From Treponema sp. Marseille-Q4130 (lineage in GTDB: Bacteria; Spirochaetota; Spirochaetia; Treponematales; Treponemataceae), in NCBI RefSeq assembly GCF_014334325.1, contig NZ_JACSET010000001.1:240704-304703 (forward strand): a stretch of DNA of 64,000 bases. Direction: 5' to 3'. This document shows positions 52,824 to 59,957 of this stretch, piece by piece (within the stretch, counting starts at the first letter, position 1; the number at the start of each line of letters is the position of its first letter). A model generated the notes under the pieces. It had not been told where the DNA came from. It did not search any database and saw only the letters and a program-made list of their open reading frames with translations. The translations under genes were made by a program, and so were the position numbers.

Positions 52824-54110
52824 ATGTCTACGGATCAGCGCTGCGGTCTTGTATGGATCGACGTTCCCGAACGCGCGGACGGTTTTGATGCGGAGTATTA
52901 TTCGCTCGTACCCGTGCCTGAAAAAGCGATTTTCGAAAACGCCGACAAAGGCGCAGCTTCGTCGTCGCAAAACGCACACATCTTTATCGAAGGCGATAAC
53001 TATCCCGTTTTGAAATGTTTATGCAAATCTCGGCACAATGCAATCGACGCGATATACATCGATCCGCCGTACAACACGGGTTCCGATAGTACCTACAAAG
53101 ACAGCCGCTTTTTACGCCGCCTTCCCGACGGCTCGCTCATTTCCAAAAACGATCCCGCCCGCCACTCCGCGTGGCTTTCGTTTATGTTCCGCCGTCTCGA
53201 ACTTGCGAGGGAACTTTTGTGCGAGCGCGGCTGCATTTTTATTTCGATAGGCGATGAAGAATACGCGCGCTTGCGCCTGCTCGGCGATGCGGTTTTCGGC
53301 GAAGAAAATTACGTAAACGATTTTATGTATGTTCACGGAAAAGGGAAAAAAGATTCGTGGTCGCGCACGGTAACGCAGCATACGCTCTGCTTTGCAAAAT
53401 GCAAACGTTCTCTTCCGCCGTTCGAAGCCTCGGAAACGGCGGATTGGGCGCATTCCAACGCGGACGGCGACCTTCGCGGCCCGTGGTTTTCGGGCAGCAT
53501 TTCGTTTACCGAGTCGCGATCGAATCCGAAGCACGTCAATTATTTTTCCATTACGTCTCCTTCGGGCAAAACGTGGGCGCGCCAGTGGCTGTGCGGCAAA
53601 GACGAAATGGAAAGTCTGATACGCGAGGGCCGCATCTACTGGGGAAGAGGCGGAAACGGCGTGCCGCGCAAAAAGATTTTCAACGGGGAACAGAGCCGCG
53701 TCATTCCGAAAAATATCATCGCGTGTGCCGAGTCGACTCGGGAAGCGCAGCGTTATCTCGACGATCTCCTCGGTGTGAAAAACGCTTTCGTCAATCCGAA
53801 ACCCGTAAACCTCATCGAATACCTGCTTGAAATGATGAGCCTGCCGCGCGATGCGGTCGTCCTCGATTTTTTTGCAGGGAGCGGTACGACGCTTGAAGCG
53901 GTGCTGCGCCTTAACAAAAAACACGGCGCCTCTTTCCGCTGCATCGCCGTTCAGTCGGCGGAAAAAGCCGCCTGCGCCGAATTCGATACGATCGCCGACA
54001 TCGCCTACGAACGCATAAGGCGCATCATGTGCGGATATACGGACGGACGCGGCAACCGCGTTGCCGCTTTGGGCGGAAAACTCGAATATTATACGGTTTA
54101 CGAACAATAA
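52824..54110 (+). CDS. Orphan DNA methyltransferase, type III Mod-like
   Basis: The 428-residue enzyme is a beta-class adenine/cytosine-N4 methylase: the catalytic IDPPYNTGSD (from residue ~79) precedes the AdoMet motif DFFAGSGTTLEAVL (~residue 347). The middle part with WAHSNADGDLRGPWFSGS probably recognises DNA. It resembles the Mod subunit of type III systems but is shorter. No restriction gene is adjacent, so it is probably a solitary methylase. A TTG that would extend the frame lies inside the tRNA; ATG 52824 is preferred although its ribosome site is weak. Confidence 0.87.
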   Translation: MSTDQRCGLVWIDVPERADGFDAEYYSLVPVPEKAIFENADKGAASSSQNAHIFIEGDNYPVLKCLCKSRHNAIDAIYIDPPYNTGSDSTYKDSRFLRRLPDGSLISKNDPARHSAWLSFMFRRLELARELLCERGCIFISIGDEEYARLRLLGDAVFGEENYVNDFMYVHGKGKKDSWSRTVTQHTLCFAKCKRSLPPFEASETADWAHSNADGDLRGPWFSGSISFTESRSNPKHVNYFSITSPSGKTWARQWLCGKDEMESLIREGRIYWGRGGNGVPRKKIFNGEQSRVIPKNIIACAESTREAQRYLDDLLGVKNAFVNPKPVNLIEYLLEMMSLPRDAVVLDFFAGSGTTLEAVLRLNKKHGASFRCIAVQSAEKAACAEFDTIADIAYERIRRIMCGYTDGRGNRVAALGGKLEYYTVYEQ

Positions 54111-54167
54111 AGAAGTTGCGGTACATTTAAATTATAAAATTAATGACAATTGTAAAATTAAATGTAT

Positions 54168-54196
54168 TTGACATTATGGTGATTTTGGTGTATAAT
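54168..54196 (+). promoter_or_regulatory. Consensus promoter of the STAS gene
   Basis: TTGACA (54168-54173), a 17-base spacer and TATAAT (54191-54196): a perfect consensus in an AT-rich stretch. Confidence 0.9.
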
Positions 54197-54240
54197 TTGC
54201 GTTAAAATTAGATGAAGTATTTTGGAGATGATTAAGGAGT

Positions 54241-54792
54241 ATGATAAATAACAATACTTTAGTTCCCGGTTTTAATGATGAAAAAGACGACAGTTTAAAA
54301 ATTTCTCTTGAAAAGATTGATGCCGTAAAAAGCGGTTTGTGTATCTATTTGAACGGATACATCGACACGTATAATTCAAACTTTTTTCAAAAGAAAATTC
54401 AAAAAGTCGTCGATGCCGGATATGTCAATTTGATTTTTAATTGTTCTTCACTGAATTATGTTTCATCGACGGGTATCGGTTCGTTTACCGCATTTTTGAA
54501 AATGGTAAAACCGAGAGGCGGCGATATTGTTCTGCTCAACATTCAGCCGAAAGTATCGGAAGTATTTCAGCTACTCGGATTTTCTCAGTTTTTCAATATC
54601 AAAGATACCCTCGAAAATGCGGTCGCGTTTTTCAAAAACGGCATACCCGTTACCGGCAGCGTTTTTCCGAAAGTTTTCGCGTGTCCGGTGTGTACGAAAC
54701 GCCTCAGAGCGATGCGTGCGGGGCGCTTTCGCTGTTCGGAATGCAAATCCATCCTTGCTATCGACGAACAGGGAACGATCACACTCGGATAA
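54241..54792 (+). CDS. STAS-domain anti-sigma factor antagonist with zinc ribbon
   Basis: The 183-residue protein has a STAS domain at ~20-125: GYIDTYNSNFF, then FNCSSLNYVSSTGIGSFTAF, in which Ser76 aligns with the serine phosphorylated in SpoIIAA-like proteins. A C-terminal zinc ribbon (CPVC...CSEC) is unusual and may bind nucleic acid or protein. The role is likely in a partner-switch circuit. AAGGAGT precedes ATG. Expression should be strong given its perfect promoter. Confidence 0.9.
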   Translation: MINNNTLVPGFNDEKDDSLKISLEKIDAVKSGLCIYLNGYIDTYNSNFFQKKIQKVVDAGYVNLIFNCSSLNYVSSTGIGSFTAFLKMVKPRGGDIVLLNIQPKVSEVFQLLGFSQFFNIKDTLENAVAFFKNGIPVTGSVFPKVFACPVCTKRLRAMRAGRFRCSECKSILAIDEQGTITLG

Positions 54793-54802
54793 GTTTAGGA
54801 GT

Positions 54803-54826
54803 CCGGCAGCCGATGCCGGCTTTTTT
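54803..54826 (+). terminator. Terminator-like hairpin after the STAS gene
   Basis: CCGGC pairs with GCCGG around AGCCGAT, followed by six T, 10 bases after the stop. Confidence 0.65.
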
Positions 54827-54828
54827 AT

Positions 54829-55083
54829 TTGTGGATAAGTTGTGGAAAAAAGCGGCGAAAATGCGAAATACCGCATCAAACGGCGATGAATTCGGCAGTT
54901 AAAATAAAAGAGCGCGCCGTGCCTGTCGATAATTTTTCTAAATCATTATAATACAATAAATTACACAAGACTTTGTACCGGCGGCTATTTGTCGGTATTA
55001 CAGAGAAATAGAGCGGCTGCCCTTTGCGGGTGTTTTTCTTGTGGATAAATTGTGGAAACCTTGTGTACGGCCGTGTGGATAAG
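54829..55083. other. Cluster of DnaA boxes in a noncoding region
   Basis: Three perfect boxes TGTGGATAA lie at 54830, 55040 and 55074. Near matches TGTGGAAAA (54841) and TGTGGAAAC (55051) follow the first two at the same 11-base spacing. An AT-rich stretch lies between at ~54928-54966. I see no coding sequence here. It could be an origin-type site, a DnaA-titration locus or DnaA-regulated control DNA. Confidence 0.65.
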
Positions 55084-55268
55084 CGGAACGGAAGAGAGGC
55101 GGTGCATCTTCAGTGGAGTATCTCTATCTGTCGGCCGCCGTACCTTTAAAATCGGCAATATATCGAAACGATCGATTTTTGCCGATAATGATAAGAGCCG
55201 AAGTATCTCGTTTCGGCAGCTTCGATTTTAGCGTCGGGAGCGATCTTTGCGGAACAGGCGGAAGCAGT

Positions 55269-56234
55269 ATGGCTGAATCGGTAAAAAAATCGTTTTTGCT
55301 CATTCCCGCATATATCGGGATTACGGCGTGTTGTATCGTCGTCGGCGAACTTGCCTATATGGTGTATTTCAATACGGCGCATCTTGTCGCCGGCCGCCCG
55401 ATCGAATTGTTCAACGCATATGCGCTTGTCCGCGGTTTTTTTATCGTCGTGCCGGTTTTCATCCTTTTGTCGCCGCTGTTTTTAAGTTTGTACCGTATCC
55501 GCCATTCGGGTGGCGGTTTTTTGCCGGTTCTTGTCTACATCCTTTTGTGTGCGGCGACGTGGATGGTTCTTTTGCCGCTTTTTATCGAATTCAAATGGAA
55601 AGCCGAGCGGACATTGCCGCCTTCGCCGAAGAACTCACTCACTGCCGGATATTTTCGCCCCTATGCCGGAGGTATCGCCTATCTGCCGCACGATGTATCG
55701 GTTACCGAACCTGCGGCCGTCGTGCTTACAAGCGCAGGCGATGAAAACGCGGTGTTTTTTACCCCTATCGATATAAGCGCTATGAAAGCCGAAAGCGCGC
55801 CCTTTGCCGACATCCTCATCCGTGAAACGGTGCCCTCCGTTCCCGCGTGGATCGTAGGCGGCATGGATATGATCGAACTGCATGCGGAGCTGGCGTGGAA
55901 AAGCGGACGTTTTGCGTGGCTCGGTTTTTTGTCGTTTGCGCTTGCGCTCTGTTCGACGTATGCGGTTTCGTTTTGCAGCGATTGGCGACTCGTCAGTATT
56001 TTGTATCTCCTGATAATGGACGGCGGCGTCCTGTCGTTCAATCTTTTGTATTATTCGGAATATTTCAAACACTTGCGGGAAGCGGGTGCTCCGCTCGTAA
56101 ATGCGCTTACGTTTTTTGCGCGATCGGGCGATCCGCTGCTCATCTGCATCAATGTAAGCGTCGCGATCCTGTGCATAGCTGTCGGGTGCCTGGCTGCAGC
56201 CGTCCGCGCAAAGCACCTTGCGAGGGCGAGGTAA
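55269..56234 (+). CDS. Multi-span membrane protein of unknown function
   Basis: The 321-residue protein starts MAESVKKSFLLIPAYIGIT. It has three helices near the N-terminus, a ~100-residue periplasmic or soluble loop (from PPSPKNSLTAGYFRPYAGG to EAWKSG-like ELAWKSGRF), and several helices at the end. A GTG-started longer frame reaches 55113 in the DnaA-box region, but the later ATG fits better with a membrane-protein start. It is followed 6 bases on by a larger membrane protein; they probably form a pair. Confidence 0.65.
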   Translation: MAESVKKSFLLIPAYIGITACCIVVGELAYMVYFNTAHLVAGRPIELFNAYALVRGFFIVVPVFILLSPLFLSLYRIRHSGGGFLPVLVYILLCAATWMVLLPLFIEFKWKAERTLPPSPKNSLTAGYFRPYAGGIAYLPHDVSVTEPAAVVLTSAGDENAVFFTPIDISAMKAESAPFADILIRETVPSVPAWIVGGMDMIELHAELAWKSGRFAWLGFLSFALALCSTYAVSFCSDWRLVSILYLLIMDGGVLSFNLLYYSEYFKHLREAGAPLVNALTFFARSGDPLLICINVSVAILCIAVGCLAAAVRAKHLARAR

Positions 56235-56240
56235 GCGCTT

Positions 56241-58043
56241 ATGAAACGTGTGCTGCAGATTTTGATCGGCTATCTTCTCTTTTGTTTTTGCGTGTGTATG
56301 GCGTTCCGATTTTTTACAGGAACCCTGCCGCTTCTCATTGCGAAAACCGAAACGATCTACCGGTTCTACAGCGGGCTCGAACTTTTTTGCCGCATTCTTC
56401 CCGCCCTCTCCGTGACGGGCTTTGTCATCGGCTACGCCGTTTCGTTCGGACGAAACCCCTCCGGCAGCGAACGGCGGTTTTCCCAAGCGATGTTCCGCCG
56501 CTATAGAAGCGTCGTCGTCACTTCGCTTGTTCTGTCCCTCGTTTTGACTGCGGCGTCGGAAATCGGAACGCCCGTTTTATCCGCCAAGCAAAAACAGCTC
56601 GAGCGCATGCCGCTTCTCGTGCAGGAATACGTCCGTGTCGGACGGCAGGTCGAACAGGCGGGTAGGGGAGCGCTTGCGTACCGTTACGCGGAGCTCGCTC
56701 TTAAAATCGATCCGTCTTCCCCCGACGCGCTCGCACTTTCCCGCGATACCGAAATCGCTTCGCGCGAAGCGCACGATGCCGCACGCGTCCCGGTCCGCCG
56801 GACAGCGAATGCCCCCGTGAGCGAAGAAGGCTATACGGTGCGGGAACTTCGCGCGCTCGCCGAAAAAGCGTATGCCGAAAAAAAATACTTCGATGCGCAC
56901 TACTGGGCGCAAAGCGCCGTATCGATTACGACGCCGCGCGATACGAATTACACAGAGCTGCAGCGCATAGCCGCGGATGCATGGAATGCGCTTTCCTCTT
57001 CGGACTTACCCGCCGCGACCGACGAGCAAAAAATCTATGCGCGAAAACTTTCCGGCTATGCGGCGCTGGTCGAAGGCGACAATCTCAAAGCGTATTATAT
57101 CTTCCGGACGCTTTCGCTTGCATCGCGCGAAAATGCGAACGATCCCGATATCGTGCGCTACCTCGCGATCGCACATGCGCGGCTCGACGCCGAATATTTT
57201 TTTATCGACGAGATTATCGATGCGAAGGAATTCGAAACGGCGGGCGATGTGCATTTTTCACTAAAAAAAGACGACGGCTCGACATCGATCGTCTACATCA
57301 AAGGCATTACTCCGGTAAAAGGCTCCGGCGGCGTTGTGCAATATCTGCGCTCCCTTTCGATTTTTTCCCTCGATGCAAAAGGAACGTACACCGGCAGCAT
57401 CTACGTGCCCTATGCAAAAATGCGCCAAGTCTCTTCCGCCGATTTCGACACGGAGACGAAGCGCTCGCTCGGCATACCTGACGCTGCGCGCTTCGTTCCG
57501 TACATCCTGCTCCGATCGGTCGACAGAGATACGGAAGGAGTGACGGTTGAGCCGCTCTACCGCTATGCTTTGTCCGACAAAAAAGGCGGAAGCGATCAAA
57601 TCGTGCTGCCGCTGTCATACGAAGATTTTTTGCTGCTCACCGAAGTTTCCCGCGGTGCCGAATACATGAATATGATTTCGCTCTTCCGCTTTGTCGGAAA
57701 CGGTCGCCGCTTCGGTTATTCCGACGAAGTGTTCGGGCAAGTGCTTTTGAACCGTATACTCTATCCGCTGTTTATGCTGATCCTCTTCATCTGGTTTGCG
57801 GCGTTCGCGTGGAACTACCGGATCGGCGAAACGATTCTGTTTAAAACATCGTGGATATTCGCATTTCCGTTTTTTTCCGTACTCGCCCACGTTTTGTACG
57901 GAGTGCTCCAGTGGCTCTTTAAAATTATCAATTACGTATTCATCGGTATTGCAGGCGCGTACTGCCTTCCGCTCGGAGCGGGCGTATATGCCGTCATATT
58001 GATAATCGTGTCTCTCGTGTTTTTGGCTCGCAGCGAGGGATAA
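56241..58043 (+). CDS. Large membrane protein with TPR-like middle domain
   Basis: The 600-residue protein has three N-terminal helices and an end with several helices (LNRILYPLFMLILFIWFAAFAW onward). The middle ~350 residues are soluble and include TPR-like stretches (ALAYRYAELALKIDPSSPDAL; YTVRELRALAEKAYAEKKYFDAHYWAQSAV). Topology resembles periplasmic assembly factors, but I do not recognise a family. It follows the preceding membrane gene by 6 bases and is probably co-transcribed. Confidence 0.75.
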   Translation: MKRVLQILIGYLLFCFCVCMAFRFFTGTLPLLIAKTETIYRFYSGLELFCRILPALSVTGFVIGYAVSFGRNPSGSERRFSQAMFRRYRSVVVTSLVLSLVLTAASEIGTPVLSAKQKQLERMPLLVQEYVRVGRQVEQAGRGALAYRYAELALKIDPSSPDALALSRDTEIASREAHDAARVPVRRTANAPVSEEGYTVRELRALAEKAYAEKKYFDAHYWAQSAVSITTPRDTNYTELQRIAADAWNALSSSDLPAATDEQKIYARKLSGYAALVEGDNLKAYYIFRTLSLASRENANDPDIVRYLAIAHARLDAEYFFIDEIIDAKEFETAGDVHFSLKKDDGSTSIVYIKGITPVKGSGGVVQYLRSLSIFSLDAKGTYTGSIYVPYAKMRQVSSADFDTETKRSLGIPDAARFVPYILLRSVDRDTEGVTVEPLYRYALSDKKGGSDQIVLPLSYEDFLLLTEVSRGAEYMNMISLFRFVGNGRRFGYSDEVFGQVLLNRILYPLFMLILFIWFAAFAWNYRIGETILFKTSWIFAFPFFSVLAHVLYGVLQWLFKIINYVFIGIAGAYCLPLGAGVYAVILIIVSLVFLARSEG

Positions 58044-58120
58044 GCGGTCGTGAAGTTAATACGATTGGGAACTTTTTAAAACTCCGATTTTTAGAGGTGG
58101 CTTTTAAAATTATCGTCATA

Positions 58121-58150
58121 TTGACTAAGCTATAAAAAATAAGATACAAT
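58121..58150 (+). promoter_or_regulatory. Promoter of rplM-rpsI-recX
   Basis: TTGACT (58121-58126), an 18-base spacer and TACAAT (58145-58150). Confidence 0.7.
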
Positions 58151-58156
58151 AAGCTT

Positions 58157-58256
58157 CCCCGTATTGTAAAACGGCGGCTGCTCACCGACGTTTTGTGTTC
58201 GACGGCGCGATGCATCGTTATCGGACACGCATACTTTTATTTTGTAGGATTTTATT
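58157..58256 (+). promoter_or_regulatory. Leader of rplM with a stem-loop
   Basis: The ~100-base leader can form a stem with AAAACGGCGG pairing to a CACCGACGTTTT side. Ribosomal protein leaders often bind their own product, and L13 leaders are known in other bacteria. The fit to any named family was not tested. Confidence 0.3.
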
Positions 58257-58685
58257 ATGGATACGATTTTTGTAAAAGCGCAGGATATAAAACGCGCATG
58301 GTACGTGATCGACGCTGCAGGTAAGCCGCTCGGCCGCGTCGCCGCAAAAGCCGCCTCACTCGCGCGCGGCAAACACAAGGCTTCGTATGCGCCGAATCAG
58401 AATACGGGCGATTACGTCGTCATCATCAACGCCGACAAAGTTGCCGTTTCCGGCGGAAAAGAGCAAAAGAAAATGTACTACAATTATACCGGTTTTGTCG
58501 GCAACCTTAAACATTTTACGTTTGAAAAACTGCTTGCCCGCCATCCGGCCGAGCCTCTCGAACGCGCCATCAAAGGTATGCTTCCGCATAACCGGCTCGG
58601 TCGCGTGCTCTTCGAAAATGTAAAAGTATATGCAGGCGCGGAGCATCCGCATAAAGCGCAGAATCCTCAGCCGCTTGAAGTTTGA
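58257..58685 (+). CDS. rplM: 50S ribosomal protein L13
   Basis: The 142-residue protein has WYVIDAAGKPLGRVAAKAASLARGKHK and the GDYVVIINADKVAVSGGK block, ending AGAEHPHKAQNPQPLE, all L13 landmarks. It joins the large subunit early in assembly. Ribosome site TAGGAT precedes ATG. The 14-base gap to rpsI keeps the usual L13-S9 operon. Confidence 0.98.
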   Translation: MDTIFVKAQDIKRAWYVIDAAGKPLGRVAAKAASLARGKHKASYAPNQNTGDYVVIINADKVAVSGGKEQKKMYYNYTGFVGNLKHFTFEKLLARHPAEPLERAIKGMLPHNRLGRVLFENVKVYAGAEHPHKAQNPQPLEV

Positions 58686-58699
58686 TCAGGAGTTTCAGT

Positions 58700-59092
58700 A
58701 TGGTAAAAAATTTGGCAATCGGTACGGGTAGAAGAAAGACTGCGGTCGCGCGTGTTTTCGTGCGTGACGGCTCGGGCAAAATCGTCATCAACGGAAAAGA
58801 GCCTAAGGATTATTTTATCACCGATGAACAGGTGCAGATCGTCCGTCGGCCGCTGCTCGTCACGTCGAACGACAACAAATACGATATACTCATCACCGTT
58901 CAGGGCGGCGGTATGAACGGACAGGCTGCGGCTTGCCTTCACGGCATTTCGCGCGCCCTCGTTCAAATCGATCAGGATTCCCGCACTGCGCTTAAAGCGA
59001 ACGGCTACCTGACACGCGATTCCCGTATGCCGGAACGAAAAAAATACGGTCAGCGCGGCGCACGCAGAAGATTCCAGTTCAGCAAGCGTTAA
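58700..59092 (+). CDS. rpsI: 30S ribosomal protein S9
   Basis: The 130-residue protein has GTGRRKTAVARVFVRDGSG and ends in GQRGARRRFQFSKR, the basic tail that reaches the P-site tRNA. ATG 58700 follows CAGGAG; a frame extension to 58682 overlaps rplM and is not used. Confidence 0.98.
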   Translation: MVKNLAIGTGRRKTAVARVFVRDGSGKIVINGKEPKDYFITDEQVQIVRRPLLVTSNDNKYDILITVQGGGMNGQAAACLHGISRALVQIDQDSRTALKANGYLTRDSRMPERKKYGQRGARRRFQFSKR

Positions 59093-59095
59093 GCT

Positions 59096-59704
59096 GTGGT
59101 CGTTTCGGAAACGAAGCAGGTGTCCTCCGGTTGTATAAAAATCACGACTGAAGAGGGACCTGCTTTTTTTATACGCAAAGCGTATTTGACACACGTTGCC
59201 CCCGAAGCGATTTGTTGCGGCAGCGTCTTTTCCGGTGAAGATGAAGAAGACATCATCGATGCGGGATTTTGTTACGCCGCGGAATCGAAAGCGCTTTCGT
59301 ATTTGGCGAGGGCGGAACAGTCGCGCTTTAATTTGACGCGGAAACTCGGGGCAAAAGGTATCGAAAAGCGCCATATCGAAAAGGTGCTCGATTACCTCGA
59401 ACGCGAAGGCTCTCTTTCCGATACGCGCTTTTCCCGTGCGTGGCTCAATGCAAGAAAAATCAATCATTTGGAAGGAAGGTCGCGCCTCGCTTCGGAGCTC
59501 GCGTTCCGCGGCGTCGCGCGGGATGTCGCCGATGCGGCGCTCGACGAATTCTTTTCGGAAAATTCTGAAGAAGCGATCTGCAAAAAAGCGCTCGAAAAAT
59601 GCAATCGACGCCGCATGCGGGAAGATAAAATTATCGCCTATCTGATGCGTCACGGCTTTTCGCAAAAAACGATACGTGCGGCTGCGAAGGAAAGCTCTTT
59701 GTAG
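59096..59704 (+). CDS. recX: RecA regulator RecX
   Basis: The 202-residue protein uses GTG 59096, 3 bases after rpsI. The helical repeats are readable: ALSYLARAEQSRFNLTRKLGAKG, VLDYLEREGSLSDTRFSRAWL, LASELAFRGVARDVADAAL and IIAYLMRHGFSQKTI. RecX caps RecA filaments and limits recombination. The recX-rpsI-rplM linkage is also seen in other treponemes. No ribosome site is obvious; translation may be coupled to rpsI. Confidence 0.92.
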   Translation: MVVSETKQVSSGCIKITTEEGPAFFIRKAYLTHVAPEAICCGSVFSGEDEEDIIDAGFCYAAESKALSYLARAEQSRFNLTRKLGAKGIEKRHIEKVLDYLEREGSLSDTRFSRAWLNARKINHLEGRSRLASELAFRGVARDVADAALDEFFSENSEEAICKKALEKCNRRRMREDKIIAYLMRHGFSQKTIRAAAKESSL

Positions 59705-59865
59705 CGGGAAGTGTGTTTTGAAAAGCAGGCAGCTGGGGAGGGCAGTGCGTTTTACGGAAAAGGTGCTTTGGCGAGCTGCGTGTTTTAACGCCGTGATTCG
59801 CTTTTCGTGCCGGACGTGTAAGTATCGACTATCAATCAAAAATTATCAAATTATCAAAAATCTTC

Positions 59866-59894
59866 TGGACAAAAATATGCGGAAAACATATAAT
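59866..59894 (+). promoter_or_regulatory. Promoter of the second FAD/FMN reductase
   Basis: TGGACA (59866-59871), a 17-base spacer and TATAAT (59889-59894). A small hairpin (CGCAT/ATGCG) lies just downstream in the leader. Confidence 0.75.
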
Positions 59895-59957
59895 ATTTGC
59901 GCATAAAAATGCGTTTCGGCGTATGATTTTGGCAGAGGTATTATTTAGGAGGCATAT

